A DNA stretch of 64,000 nt. It comes from Methylibium rhizosphaerae. GTDB lineage: Bacteria > Pseudomonadota > Gammaproteobacteria > Burkholderiales > Burkholderiaceae_C. Position 1 is the stretch's first letter. Each line of letters begins with the position of its first letter. Below, in pieces: positions 11,823-20,640 of this stretch. Location of the stretch: contig NZ_SWAR01000028.1 of assembly GCF_006386545.1 (NCBI RefSeq), forward strand, positions 1 to 64,000, given 5' to 3'. A program made the translations under genes and the position numbers. The notes under the pieces were generated by a model. That model did not search any database. It was given only the letters and a program-made list of their open reading frames with translations, and was not told the DNA's origin.

Positions 11823-12251
11823 TCACGTGCCGGTGGTCTTGACGGCCAGGCCCACGCGCTGCACGCCGGCGCGGTTGAGGGTGTCCATCACCTTCACCAC
11901 GGCCTCGTACTTCACGTTGCGGTCGGCCGAGATGATGACCGGGGCGTTGGCGCTGCCGCCTTGCGCCTCCTTCACCCGGGCGGCGAGGTTGCGCAAGGTG
12001 GCACGCTCGCCGTCCTTGCCGTCGATGCGCAGCTTGACGCTTTCGTCGGTGCCCAGCACCACCTCGATCACCTTGTCGGGCTGGCGCTTGGCCTGGCCCA
12101 CCGACGGCAGGTCCACCACGCCGGTGGTGATGAGCGGCGCGCTCACCATGAAGATGATCAGCAGCACCAGCATCACGTCGATGAAGGGCACCATGTTGAT
12201 CTCGCTCATGGTGCGGCGGCGCGTGCCGTGGCGTTGTACGAGCGCAGGCAT
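11823..12251 (-). CDS. tolR: Tol-Pal system protein TolR
   Basis: 142 residues, ExbD/TolR family. One N-terminal membrane helix (NMVPFIDVMLVLLIIFMVSA) with the proton-pathway Asp in FIDVML, then a periplasmic domain ending RVGLAVKT. It forms the stator/plug of the proton-driven TolQR motor that energises TolA. The gene lies 10 bp after tolQ and is transcribed with it. Confidence 0.95.
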   Translation of the reverse strand: MPALVQRHGTRRRTMSEINMVPFIDVMLVLLIIFMVSAPLITTGVVDLPSVGQAKRQPDKVIEVVLGTDESVKLRIDGKDGERATLRNLAARVKEAQGGSANAPVIISADRNVKYEAVVKVMDTLNRAGVQRVGLAVKTTGT

Positions 12252-12261
12252 GGTCGCGGCC

Positions 12262-12960
12262 TCAGTGGGTGGCGCCCGGCTGGCCGACGTTGCGCGCCAG
12301 GATGTTCGAGAACTCCTCGATGAAGGTCTCGAGCTGGATCGCGATGCGGTCGATGTCGCGTGCGAAGCGGTTGTAGGCCACCACCGCCGGGATGGCGGCG
12401 AACAGGCCGATGGCGGTGGCCACCAGCGCTTCGGCGATGCCAGGCGCCACGGTGGCCAGGGTCACCTGCTGCAGGTTGGCCAGTCCGGTGAAGGCATGCA
12501 TGATCCCCCACACCGTGCCGAACAGCCCGACATACGGGCTCACCGAGCCCACTGACGCCAGGAAGCTCAGGTTCGATTCGATGGCATCGAGCTCGCGCTG
12601 GAAGCTCGCGCGCATGGCGCGGCGCGAGCCGTCGATCAGCGCCGAGCCGTCGGTCACCCGCTTCTCGCGCAGCTTGAAGAACTCGCGCATGCCCGAGGCG
12701 AAGATGCGCTCCATCGGCGCGCCCTGCTGGTCGGTGGGCGCAACCTTGGCCGCATCGGCATACAGCTCCTGCAGCTGGCGGCCCGACCAGAACTCGCGCT
12801 CGAATTCCTCGTTGCTGCCGCGCACGCGCTTCAGGCCGAAGAGCTTGCCGAAGATGACCGCCCAGCTGATCAGCGAGGTGATCAGCAGGCCGGCCATGAC
12901 CACCTGCACCACGAAGCTGGCGTGCAGTACGAGATTGAGGATGTTGAGATCCTGGTTCAT
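12262..12960 (-). CDS. tolQ: Tol-Pal system protein TolQ
   Basis: 232 residues, MotA/TolQ/ExbB family, with three membrane helices: one near residues 10-37 and two C-terminal ones in the conserved segment SPYVGLFGTVWGIMHAF...LVATAIGLFAAIPAVVAYN. It forms the pentameric ring of the proton-powered motor with TolR. The start codon overlaps the ybgC stop codon (ATGA), so translation is coupled. Confidence 0.95.
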   Translation of the reverse strand: MNQDLNILNLVLHASFVVQVVMAGLLITSLISWAVIFGKLFGLKRVRGSNEEFEREFWSGRQLQELYADAAKVAPTDQQGAPMERIFASGMREFFKLREKRVTDGSALIDGSRRAMRASFQRELDAIESNLSFLASVGSVSPYVGLFGTVWGIMHAFTGLANLQQVTLATVAPGIAEALVATAIGLFAAIPAVVAYNRFARDIDRIAIQLETFIEEFSNILARNVGQPGATH

Positions 12961-13370
12961 CCGATGCGCTCAAGGATTTGGGAAGGAATGCGGCAGGGGC
13001 GGAAGCTGGCTGCTTCCACGAAGCCGATGCGGATGCTGCCCTCGGCGAGCACGGCACCGTTGCGCGTGGCCCGCTGAGAAATCAGCAGGCTGGCGCGGCC
13101 GCGCTCGACCACCCGCACGCTGACCGCCAGCTCGTCGTCGAGCCGGGCGGGCTGGCGGTAGCGGACCGAAGTATCGGTCACGACGAACATCGCCCCTGTT
13201 TCCGTGCGCAACTGCTCCTGGCCGAAGCCGAGCGAGCGCAGCCATTCGGTGCGTGCGCGCTCGAAGAACTTCAGGTAGTTGGCATAGAACACCACGCCGC
13301 CGGCGTCGGTGTCTTCCCAGTACACGCGCAGCGTGTGCTGGTAGTCGTCGTCTGGTCTGGTATCGGTCAC
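12957..13370 (-). CDS. ybgC: Tol-Pal associated acyl-CoA thioesterase YbgC
   Basis: 137 residues with a hot-dog fold of the YbgC/4-hydroxybenzoyl-CoA thioesterase type. The active-site Asp sits in YWEDTDAGGVVFYANYLKFF, followed by the helix FERARTEWLRSLGF. YbgC hydrolyses acyl-CoA or acyl-ACP thioesters and is linked to phospholipid metabolism at the division site; it is first in the tol operon in most Proteobacteria. It overlaps tolQ by four bases. Confidence 0.94.
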   Translation of the reverse strand: MTDTRPDDDYQHTLRVYWEDTDAGGVVFYANYLKFFERARTEWLRSLGFGQEQLRTETGAMFVVTDTSVRYRQPARLDDELAVSVRVVERGRASLLISQRATRNGAVLAEGSIRIGFVEAASFRPCRIPSQILERIG

Positions 13371-13403
13371 GCGCGGGATTATCCCTGCGCGCGAGGCCCC
13401 GCC

Positions 13404-13799
13404 TTACTGGCTGGCTCGGCGGTACACCGGACCCCACATCGGGTGGCCGGCTTCCGACTTCGTGAGCGCGAAGGCCGGGTCGGCCGCGCGAGCCGCCTTG
13501 AAGGCCGCCTCGCATTGCGAGGTGCGCTCGCTGGTGCAGTAGATGAAGGCGAGGTACTTGTGCGCGGCGGCCTTGTCCTTGGCCGAGGCGAGGCCGGTGC
13601 CGAGTGCGCTGTTGAAGAGCCTTTCGGCTTCGCCGTACTGCCCGTCGTCATAGGCGCGCATGCCGGCCAGCAGGGCCTTTTCGGCGGGGCGCTGGGCCAG
13701 GTCCATCACGCCGGTCGGGGCGCCGGGTTGCTGGGCACAGCCGGCCAGCAGGGCCAGTGCAAGGGCGCCGGCGGCGCAGGCGAGGAGGGGGCGCTTCAT
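13404..13799 (-). CDS. TPR-like lipoprotein, possibly T6SS-associated TssQ type
   Basis: 131 residues with a lipoprotein signal (ALALALLAGC, lipidation Cys near residue 20). The remainder is a short TPR-like helical protein: AEKALLAGMRAYDDGQYGEA and a later AAHKYLAFIYCTSERTSQCE. The spacing resembles TssQ-like lipoproteins found with type VI secretion kinases in Burkholderiales, but no other T6SS genes are in the window. The start ATG at 13799 overlaps the kinase stop codon, so it is co-translated with the kinase and may present its periplasmic partner. The TssQ label is tentative. Confidence 0.7.
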   Translation of the reverse strand: MKRPLLACAAGALALALLAGCAQQPGAPTGVMDLAQRPAEKALLAGMRAYDDGQYGEAERLFNSALGTGLASAKDKAAAHKYLAFIYCTSERTSQCEAAFKAARAADPAFALTKSEAGHPMWGPVYRRASQ

Positions 13800-15442
13800 G
13801 ATCCGAACTTGTGCTTGAGCATGATCGGTTGCCCGGCGCTGACGTTGACAGTCACGGTGTGCGGCGGGAACTCGTCGTTGCGTATGGTGATGGTGTGGCG
13901 GCCTTCGCTGAGCGTCAGCTTGTTGAGCGGCGGCGTCGTGCCGGCCGGCGCGCCGTCGACTTCGACATGGCCCCACGGGCTCACCGCAATCTGCAGCGTG
14001 CCGGTGGCCAGGGTGGGCGAGGCTGATGCAAGGCGGGTGCGGGCATCGCGGGCCTGGGCTTCACGGGCGCGACGCTCCTTCGGGGTTTCGACGGCCTTCC
14101 TGGCTGCTGCCGTCGCGGGCGCCAGTTCGACCACGGCGGTGGGAGGCTCCGCGGCCGGAGCAGCGGCATGCGTGCTGCCGGCCGCAGGTAGCGCCTCGGA
14201 GGCTGCGGCTTCGGGTACTGCAGCTTCCGAAGCGACGGGCACAGGGGTGGGTACTGCGGCCTGTGCCACCACGGCCGCGGGCGGGGCCGACGCGGCCTGG
14301 GCTGCCACGGGCCGCGAAGTATCGCTGTCGGACAGGCTGTGCCAGAGGCCGAAGCCCACCAGCGCCAGGCCGAACAGGCCGACTGCGCCCAGGGCCAGCC
14401 GCTGGCGCTGGCGCTGCGGCGGCTCGTCTTCGCCGCTGGTGGGTTCCTGCGGGTTCTGGTCGATCCAGCCGCGCAGGTCGCGCGCCAGCGCGCGTGCCGA
14501 ACGGTAGCGGTGGTTCGGGTCCTTTTCCATCGCGCGTGCCGCGATGTCCGACAGTGCCATCGGCACGGTCGTGTCGGCTTCATGGGCCGGCAGCGGCATG
14601 CGGTTCTGCACCGCGTTGGAGATCTCGACCAGCGAGTTGCCGACGAAGGGACGGGTGCCGGTGAGCAGCTCGTAGAGCACCACGCCGAGCGAGAACACGT
14701 CGGTGCGGCGGTCGGTGGGCTCCTCGCGCAGCTGCTCGGGCGCCATGTAGTAGGGCGAGCCGGCCACCAGGTCGATGCTGTCGCGCTGGTGGGCCACGCG
14801 GGCGATGCCGAAGTCGAGCACGCGCGGCTGCGTGCGGCCGACCATGAAGATATTGGCGGGCTTGATGTCGCGGTGCACCACGCCCTTGGTGTGGGCGTAG
14901 GCCAGTGCATCGGCCACGCGCCGCACGATGAGGGCGGCTTGTGCCGGCGTGGGACGCCAGCCTTCCTTCAGGAGCTGGCGCAGGTCCTTGCCCTTGAGCA
15001 GCTCCATCGCGATGTAGGCGCCCTGCGGGCTGACGCCGGCGTCGAACACGGTGACGATGTGCGGATGCGAAAGGCCGCCCGCGGCGCGCGCCTCGTTCAG
15101 GAACAGCGCATTGAACTGCTCGCGCTCCTCGTTCGAGAGCTGCACGTTCAGCGTCTTGATGGCGATGAGCCGCGACAGCAGCGGGTCGTGGGCCGCGTAC
15201 ACGGTACCCAGGCCGCCCTCGCCGATGCGGTACTTCAGCGCATAGCGGCCGATGTGGCCGATGGTGGGCAGGGATTCCGTGGGCGTGCCGGGCGGGACGT
15301 TGCTGGCCTCCTCCGGAAGCTCCGGCTCGAGCAGCACGGTGTCGGCCTCGTCCCAAGGATCGGCGGGCAGGGTGGCCGGCGGTATGGATTCGCTGGCCGG
15401 CAGCGACAGCATGTCGCTCGGGGGTTGACTGGGACGTTCCAC
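13796..15442 (-). CDS. Membrane-anchored Ser/Thr protein kinase with C-terminal PEGA domain
   Basis: 548 residues. The N-terminal half is a complete Hanks-type kinase: glycine loop GEGGLGTVY near residue 72, lysine in IAIKTLN, catalytic loop VHRDIKPANI with Asp192, DFG in VLDFGIARV, and APEQL. A single membrane helix (about residues 347-368) is followed by a long Ala/Pro/Val-rich linker and a C-terminal PEGA-type beta domain (GHVEVDGAPAGTTPPLNKL) outside the cytoplasm. This resembles PpkA-like and PASTA-free sensor kinases. A lipoprotein gene overlaps its 3' end; no cognate phosphatase or FHA protein is nearby. Its targets are unknown. Confidence 0.9.
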   Translation of the reverse strand: MERPSQPPSDMLSLPASESIPPATLPADPWDEADTVLLEPELPEEASNVPPGTPTESLPTIGHIGRYALKYRIGEGGLGTVYAAHDPLLSRLIAIKTLNVQLSNEEREQFNALFLNEARAAGGLSHPHIVTVFDAGVSPQGAYIAMELLKGKDLRQLLKEGWRPTPAQAALIVRRVADALAYAHTKGVVHRDIKPANIFMVGRTQPRVLDFGIARVAHQRDSIDLVAGSPYYMAPEQLREEPTDRRTDVFSLGVVLYELLTGTRPFVGNSLVEISNAVQNRMPLPAHEADTTVPMALSDIAARAMEKDPNHRYRSARALARDLRGWIDQNPQEPTSGEDEPPQRQRQRLALGAVGLFGLALVGFGLWHSLSDSDTSRPVAAQAASAPPAAVVAQAAVPTPVPVASEAAVPEAAASEALPAAGSTHAAAPAAEPPTAVVELAPATAAARKAVETPKERRAREAQARDARTRLASASPTLATGTLQIAVSPWGHVEVDGAPAGTTPPLNKLTLSEGRHTITIRNDEFPPHTVTVNVSAGQPIMLKHKFGS

Positions 15443-15541
15443 GGCGACGAGCTTAAGCGAACCCCAGGGGGGTCACAACCTCACAAAAGCGGCAATATGT
15501 CGCACCTTCGTAACAGAAACTCACGTCAAGGCGCAGGAGCG

Positions 15542-16723
15542 TTATTTCAGCACGCGCCGCAGTCTGGCGACCGCTTCTTCCAGCTCGTGCATCGCGTTGG
15601 CGAACGAGAGACGCAGGTAGCGCTCGCTGCCGTGACGGCCGAAGTCGCGGCCGGGCGTGAGCGCGATCTGCGCCGTGCGCATCAGCTCGAAGCAGAAGTC
15701 CCAGCTGCTGGCCGAAAACCGCGAGCAGTCGGCCCAGGCGTAGAAGGCGCCGTCGGGCATCACCGGCACGTCGAGGCCGAGCTCGCGCAGGGCCGGCACG
15801 ATGAAGTCGCGCCGCTCGCGAAATGCGGCGCGGCGGCGTTCGTATTCGTCCAGCGACGCGGGCTCGAAACACGCGAGCGCCGCATGCTGAGCGACGGCCG
15901 ACGGGCAGATGTAGAGGTTCTGCGCCAGCTTCTCCACCGGCTCCACGAGGCCGGGCGGCAGCACCAGCCAGCCCAGGCGCCAGCCTGTCATGCTGAAGTA
16001 CTTGGAGAAGCTGTTGATCGAGACCACGTCGTCGCCGAGCGCCAGCGCGCTGTGGCCGTAGCGCTCGTCGTAGCTGAGGCCGAGGTAGATCTCGTCCACC
16101 AGGGTGACGCCGTGGCGCGCGCGCACGACGTCCACGATGCGGGCCATCTCCTGAGGGTCGATCGAGGTGCCGGTCGGATTGGACGGCGATGCCAGCAGCA
16201 CGCCGTGCGTGCTGCCGCGCCACTCGCGCTCGACCATGGCGGCGCTGAGCTGGAAGCGTTCTGCCGGGCCCGCCGGCAGCCCGCGCGGCACGCCGTCGGC
16301 GGCGGCCACGAAATGGCGGTTGCACGGATAGCTCGGGTCCGGCATCAGGATTTCGTCGCCGGGGTTCACCAGCGCCAGGCAGGCCAGCTGCAGGGCGGCC
16401 GAGGCGCCTGCGGTGATGACGATGCGTTGTGCCGGAACGTCAAGTCCGAAACGCTGCGCATACCAGCGGCTCAGGGCCTGCCGCAGCGCCGGCAGGCCGG
16501 TGGCCGGCGTGTACTGCGTGCGCCCGGCCTGCAGGCAGCGCTGCGCGGCTTCGAGCACCGCGGGCGGCGCGGTGAAGTCCGGTTCGCCGATGTTCAGGAA
16601 GATCATCGGCGAGCCGCCCCGGGCCGGGTCGCACAGCGGGCCGGCGGCGATCTCGGCCGCGGCCTTGGCGCACTCCATCACATAGAACGGTTCGATGTGA
16701 TCGAGCCGCGAGGCAAGCTTCAT
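15542..16723 (-). CDS. PLP-dependent class I/II aminotransferase
   Basis: 393 residues, fold type I. Visible landmarks are the N-terminal NIGEPDFTAPP, the cofactor-stacking NPGDEILMPDPSYPCN, the Asn-Pro pair in ASPSNPTGTSI, Asp/Tyr in LVDEIYLGLSYD, the PLP lysine in SINSFSKYFSMTGWRLGW, and an Arg near the C-terminus (LRLSFAN). It is closest to the aspartate/alanine aminotransferase-like subgroup often found next to nusB in Burkholderiales. The amino donor and acceptor cannot be assigned. It follows nusB by 15 bp on the same strand. Confidence 0.9.
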   Translation of the reverse strand: MKLASRLDHIEPFYVMECAKAAAEIAAGPLCDPARGGSPMIFLNIGEPDFTAPPAVLEAAQRCLQAGRTQYTPATGLPALRQALSRWYAQRFGLDVPAQRIVITAGASAALQLACLALVNPGDEILMPDPSYPCNRHFVAAADGVPRGLPAGPAERFQLSAAMVEREWRGSTHGVLLASPSNPTGTSIDPQEMARIVDVVRARHGVTLVDEIYLGLSYDERYGHSALALGDDVVSINSFSKYFSMTGWRLGWLVLPPGLVEPVEKLAQNLYICPSAVAQHAALACFEPASLDEYERRRAAFRERRDFIVPALRELGLDVPVMPDGAFYAWADCSRFSASSWDFCFELMRTAQIALTPGRDFGRHGSERYLRLSFANAMHELEEAVARLRRVLK

Positions 16724-16738
16724 GACGGCCCCCAGGGC

Positions 16739-17233
16739 TCAGCGGGGCGCGCCGCGTGCCGCACCCACCTCGACCGGGCGCATGTCGGCCGCAGCCTTGT
16801 CGAGCACGCCGTTGACGTACTTGTGCCCGTCGGTGCCGCCGAAGGCCTTGGCCAGCTCCACCGCTTCGTTGATGGCGACCTTGTAGGGGATGTCGATGCA
16901 GTGCTTGAGCTCGTAGGAGCCGATGAGCAGCACGCCATGCTCGATGGGCGACAGCTCGGTGGTCTTGCGGTCCACATGGCGCGCCAGCACGGCGTCGAGG
17001 GCGGCCGCCTCGTCGATGCAGCCGTGCAGCAGCGCATCGAAGTGCGCGCTGTCGCACTTGTCGAAGCCCTCCTGCTCGCGCATATGGGCATCGATGACGC
17101 CGGCATCACTGCCGCTGATCAGCCATTCGTACAGGCCCTGCAGCGCGAACTCGCGCGAACGGCGGCGTGCCGACTTGGGGCGGGCGCCGCCCTGGCCCGG
17201 CCGGCCGGCCGGCTTCTTCTTGGCTTCGGTCAC
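16739..17233 (-). CDS. nusB: Transcription antitermination factor NusB
   Basis: 164 residues, all-helical. The RNA-binding N-terminus is preceded by a basic, low-complexity tail (residues 1-25) and reads [20 protein letters not shown]. The C-terminal [28 protein letters not shown] is the family's most conserved segment. NusB with NusE/S10 binds boxA RNA in rRNA operons. It overlaps the end of ribH by four bases; the ribH-nusB arrangement is widespread. Confidence 0.96.
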   Translation of the reverse strand: MTEAKKKPAGRPGQGGARPKSARRRSREFALQGLYEWLISGSDAGVIDAHMREQEGFDKCDSAHFDALLHGCIDEAAALDAVLARHVDRKTTELSPIEHGVLLIGSYELKHCIDIPYKVAINEAVELAKAFGGTDGHKYVNGVLDKAAADMRPVEVGAARGAPR

Positions 17234-17694
17234 GTCAGGTCTTCCAGCAGGTTGGCCATCTCGACCGCCACGCGTGCGGCATCGCGGCCCTTTTCTTCTG
17301 CGCGAGCCCAGGCCTGGGCTTCGTTCTCGACGGTGAGGATGGCATTGGCGATCGGTAGCTCGCTGTCGAGCGCCACGCGGGTCACGCCGGCGCCGCTTTC
17401 GTTGGCCACCAGCTCGAAGTGGTAGGTCTCGCCGCGGATGATGCAGCCCAGCGCAATGAGGGCGTCGTAGCGCTCGCTCTCGGCCATGGCCTGCAGCGCG
17501 CTGGGCACCTCGAGCGCGCCCGGCACCGTCACGTGCCGGATGTGCTTGGGCGACACGCCCAGCACTTCGAGTTCGGCGAGGCAGGCCCGGGCCAGCGCCG
17601 CCGTGATATCGGCATTGAAGCGGGCCTGCACGATGCCGATGCGCAAGTCCTCGCCGTCGAGATCGGCCGCCTGGCCTTGGTCTGCACCTTGCAT
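17230..17694 (-). CDS. ribH: 6,7-dimethyl-8-ribityllumazine synthase
   Basis: 154 residues. The family motifs are present: [14 protein letters not shown] at the N-terminus (aromatic-binding Phe), [14 protein letters not shown], and the phosphate/active-site region [21 protein letters not shown], with catalytic His in YHFE. The enzyme condenses 3,4-dihydroxy-2-butanone 4-phosphate with the ribityl-pyrimidine to give lumazine, the penultimate step of riboflavin synthesis. It lies 24 bp downstream of ribBA. Confidence 0.96.
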   Translation of the reverse strand: MQGADQGQAADLDGEDLRIGIVQARFNADITAALARACLAELEVLGVSPKHIRHVTVPGALEVPSALQAMAESERYDALIALGCIIRGETYHFELVANESGAGVTRVALDSELPIANAILTVENEAQAWARAEEKGRDAARVAVEMANLLEDLT

Positions 17695-17718
17695 TGGAGT
17701 TCTTTCAGGAGGAGAGGA

Positions 17719-18849
17719 TCAAACAGCCGGCCGTGCTTCGGCCTCCGAGGCGTGATGGTCGGCGGCGACGAAGCCGGTTACTTCGAGGCCGTAGCCGGTC
17801 ATGCTGGGCATGCGGCGGGGGCTGCCGAGCAGGCGCATGCGGGCGACACCCAGCTCGCGCAGGATCTGAGCGCCCACGCCATAGGTGCGCAGGTCCATCT
17901 GGGGCCGCGCGCCGGCTGAAGCAAGCTCGACCGGCGCGAAGTGCTGCAGCAGCCCTTCGCGGTCTTCGCCGCAGTTGAGCAGCACGGCCACGCCGCGGCC
18001 GGCGTCGCGCAGGGCGGCCAGCGCCCGCGGCAGCGGCCACGAGTGGCCGCATTGCTCGGCATCGAGCAGGTCCATCACCGACAGCGGTTCGTGCACGCGC
18101 ACCAGCACGTCGTCCTGCGCGGTCCAGCTGCCCAGCGACAGCGCCAGGTGCAGGCCGCCGGTGCGGTCGCGGAAGGCGGTGCAGTCGAACGGGCCCTGTG
18201 CGGTGAGCATGCGGCGGTGGCCGATGCGTTCGATGAGCGATTCGTTGCGGCTGCGGTACTCGATGAGGTCGGCGATCGTGCCGATCTTCAGACCGTGCTC
18301 GCGAGCGAATTCCTCGAGATCGGGCAGGCGGGCCATCGTGCCGTCGTCCTTCATGATCTCGCAGATGACCGCCGCCGGCGTGAGGCCGGCCATGCCGGCG
18401 AGGTCGCAGCCCGCTTCGGTGTGCCCGGCTCGCATGAGCACGCCGCCGTCTTGCGCCTGCAGCGGGAAGATGTGCCCCGGCTGCACCAGGTCACGGGTGC
18501 GCGCGTCCTTGGCGACCGCGGTCCGGATGGTGTGGGCGCGGTCGGCCGCCGAAATGCCGGTGGTCACGCCTTCGGCAGCCTCGATGGAGACGGTGAACGC
18601 CGTGCCGTGCTTGGTGCCGTTGCGCTGGGCCATGGGCGGCAGCTGCAGCCTTTCGCAGCGCTCGCGCGTCAGCGTGAGGCAGATGAGGCCGCGACCGAAC
18701 TTCGCCATGAAGTTGATCGCCTCGGGCGTGACGTGGTCGGCCGCCAGCACCAGATCGCCTTCGTTCTCGCGGTCTTCCTCGTCCACGAGGATGACCATGC
18801 GGCCCGCGGCAAGCTCGGTGATGAGCTCGGGAATGGGGGAAATCGCCAT
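17719..18849 (-). CDS. ribBA: RibBA: DHBP synthase with a degenerate GTP cyclohydrolase II half
   Basis: 376 residues. The N-terminal half (about 1-205) is 3,4-dihydroxy-2-butanone 4-phosphate synthase: acidic loop [19 protein letters not shown] and the C-terminal [20 protein letters not shown]. The C-terminal half has the GTP cyclohydrolase II fold ([10 protein letters not shown], later [13 protein letters not shown]) but lacks the three zinc-binding cysteines expected in the ECLTGD...RCDCG region; [19 protein letters not shown] stands there. It is therefore probably active only as RibB, as known for many betaproteobacterial RibBA proteins, and a separate RibA is expected elsewhere. Confidence 0.92.
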   Translation of the reverse strand: MAISPIPELITELAAGRMVILVDEEDRENEGDLVLAADHVTPEAINFMAKFGRGLICLTLTRERCERLQLPPMAQRNGTKHGTAFTVSIEAAEGVTTGISAADRAHTIRTAVAKDARTRDLVQPGHIFPLQAQDGGVLMRAGHTEAGCDLAGMAGLTPAAVICEIMKDDGTMARLPDLEEFAREHGLKIGTIADLIEYRSRNESLIERIGHRRMLTAQGPFDCTAFRDRTGGLHLALSLGSWTAQDDVLVRVHEPLSVMDLLDAEQCGHSWPLPRALAALRDAGRGVAVLLNCGEDREGLLQHFAPVELASAGARPQMDLRTYGVGAQILRELGVARMRLLGSPRRMPSMTGYGLEVTGFVAADHHASEAEARPAV

Positions 18850-18897
18850 CCGCGGATTGTAGGCGGCGCCGTGCGCCGGCCCGGGCGACCGGGGCCT

Positions 18898-20040
18898 CTA
18901 GAAGCGTTCGCGGCCCGGCGGGCGCGCAATGATGCGCAGGTCGTCGCCGCACATCGACACCTCGGTGTAGCGCAGCCCTACGGCCTGGTCGAGTGACTCG
19001 AGCGGGCCGGCGCGCAGCATGCCGCGGCCCTGGCCAACCAGCTTGGGCGCCAGGTATACGAGGAACTCGTCGACCAGGCCGGCCTGCAGCAGCGAGCCGT
19101 TGAGCTTGTGGCCGGCCTCGACATGCAGTTCGTTGACGCCGCGGCGGGCCAGGTCCTTCAGCACCGCGTGCAGGTCCACCTTGCCGCCCGGGCCGGGCAG
19201 CAATGCCAGCTCGGCCCCGGCGGCTTCGAGCACCGCGCGTCGCCGCGCCTCCTCGCGCGCCGCATACACCAGCACCGTGCCGGGCGGCTGCAGGATGCGG
19301 GCATCGCCCGGCATCTGGAGTCCGGAGTCGAGCACCACACGCAGCGGCTGCCGTGCGGTCGGCACTTCGCGCACGTCGAGGCGGGGGTCGTCTTCCAGCA
19401 CGGTGCCGATCCCGGTCAGCACGGCGCCGGCGCGCGCGCGCCAGGCATGCCCGTCGGCCCGGGCCGAGGGCCCGGTGATCCACTGGCTGCGCCCGTTCTC
19501 CAGCGCCGTCTGGCCGTCGAGCGAGGCGGCGATCTTCATGCGCACCCAGGGCACGCCGCGCACCATGCGCGAAAAGAAGCCGAGGTTGACCTCGCGGGCC
19601 TCGTCGGCCAGCAGCCCCACGTCGACGCGGATGCCCGCAGCCCTCAGGCGCTCGATGCCCTTGCCGGCCACCAGCGGGTTGGGGTCGACCACCGCGACCA
19701 CCACCCGGCCGACCCCGGCCGCCACCAGTGCGTCGGCGCACGGAGGCGTGCGGCCGAAGTGGGCGCAGGGCTCCAGCGTCACGTACACCGTGGCACCGGC
19801 GGTCGATGCCCCGTGGGCGCGCAGCGCAGCCAGCGCCTGGACCTCGGCATGGCCCTGGCCCGGCGGCTGGGTGTGGCCGCCGAACGATTCGCCGCGGGTC
19901 GTGACCACCATGCAGCCGACGGCCGGGTTGGGCGGGCTGTGGCGCATGGCGCGACCTGCTTCCGCCAGGGCTGCCCGCATCCATTGCAGGTCCTGCCCGG
20001 CGTCCGGCTGCGAATCTGGGGATGGAGACGCTGAAGTCAT
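18898..20040 (-). CDS. ribD: Bifunctional riboflavin deaminase/reductase RibD
   Basis: About 380 residues. The N-terminal deaminase half has the zinc ligands in GHAEVQAL and PCAHFGRTPPCADAL and the substrate loop RHSPPNPAVGCMVV. The C-terminal half is the DHFR-like reductase (VRMKIAASLDGQTAL...SQWITG). It performs two consecutive steps of riboflavin synthesis. I used ATG 20040; ATG 20046 is also possible, and further upstream codons are unconserved. ribBA begins 48 bp downstream with no ribE between, unlike the usual ribD-ribE-ribBA-ribH order in Burkholderiales. Confidence 0.94.
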   Translation of the reverse strand: MTSASPSPDSQPDAGQDLQWMRAALAEAGRAMRHSPPNPAVGCMVVTTRGESFGGHTQPPGQGHAEVQALAALRAHGASTAGATVYVTLEPCAHFGRTPPCADALVAAGVGRVVVAVVDPNPLVAGKGIERLRAAGIRVDVGLLADEAREVNLGFFSRMVRGVPWVRMKIAASLDGQTALENGRSQWITGPSARADGHAWRARAGAVLTGIGTVLEDDPRLDVREVPTARQPLRVVLDSGLQMPGDARILQPPGTVLVYAAREEARRRAVLEAAGAELALLPGPGGKVDLHAVLKDLARRGVNELHVEAGHKLNGSLLQAGLVDEFLVYLAPKLVGQGRGMLRAGPLESLDQAVGLRYTEVSMCGDDLRIIARPPGRERF

Positions 20041-20077
20041 GGCCATAGAGTCTGCGGCGGTCCCGAGGGGAGGGTTC

Positions 20078-20623
20078 ATGGCACAGGCACGAATGGTGCG
20101 GCGTCGGGCTTCGACGCCGACCACCGGCTGGACGCTGGTGGAAATGCTGGTGGCATTGTCGGTCTTCGCCACGCTGCTGGCGCTGGCGGTGCCGGCCTGG
20201 CAGGCGCTGAACGCGCGGCAGCGGCAGCAGTCCGCGGCGTCTCGCATCGAGAGCCATGTGGCGATGGCGCGCAGCACGGCCATCTCGCGCAACGCGCGGG
20301 TCACGATGTCGCCGCTGCAGCCGGGCGACTGGGCCGGCGGCTGGCGGCTGCATGTGGATGACAACACGAGCGGCACCTGGGACGACGGCGAGGCGCTGCT
20401 GGCGCATGCAGAGCCTCTGTCGGGCGTTGCGGCGAGTGCTGAAGGTCCGCTGGGCCGGTATCTGTCGTTCGACGCTTCAGGCGCGCCTGTCCAGATGAAC
20501 GGTGCCTTCCTGGCCGGCACGTGGGTGCTTTGCAGCGCTCGCGATCAACCGGCCGTCAGGCTCGTTCTTTCCGCGTCGGGGCGGGTGCGGCGTGAGCAGG
20601 AGCCGCTTGCTGTGTGCCCCTAG
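20078..20623 (+). CDS. GspH/FimT-type pseudopilin, isolated
   Basis: 181 residues with a type III (prepilin) signal: basic leader ending TTGWTLVEMLVALSVFATLL, with Gly before the cleavage site, Glu at +5 and a hydrophobic helix. The position after the cleavage Gly is Trp rather than the usual Phe. The C-terminal domain (WRLHVDDNTSGTWDDGE...GRYLSFDASGAPV) matches the GspH/FimT fold. A GAGGGGAGGG site lies just upstream of ATG 20078. It is divergent from ribD and converges on pilE, which ends the minor pilin operon; it may be an additional minor pilin. Confidence 0.85.
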   Translation: MAQARMVRRRASTPTTGWTLVEMLVALSVFATLLALAVPAWQALNARQRQQSAASRIESHVAMARSTAISRNARVTMSPLQPGDWAGGWRLHVDDNTSGTWDDGEALLAHAEPLSGVAASAEGPLGRYLSFDASGAPVQMNGAFLAGTWVLCSARDQPAVRLVLSASGRVRREQEPLAVCP

Positions 20624-20640
20624 CCTTGATCAGCCGCTGG

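Noticed and set aside
14339-17425. Long plus-strand frame of over 1000 codons opposite the kinase, aminotransferase and nusB genes
   Set aside because: It runs antisense across several conserved genes and reads as low-complexity His/Arg/Gly/Ala sequence.
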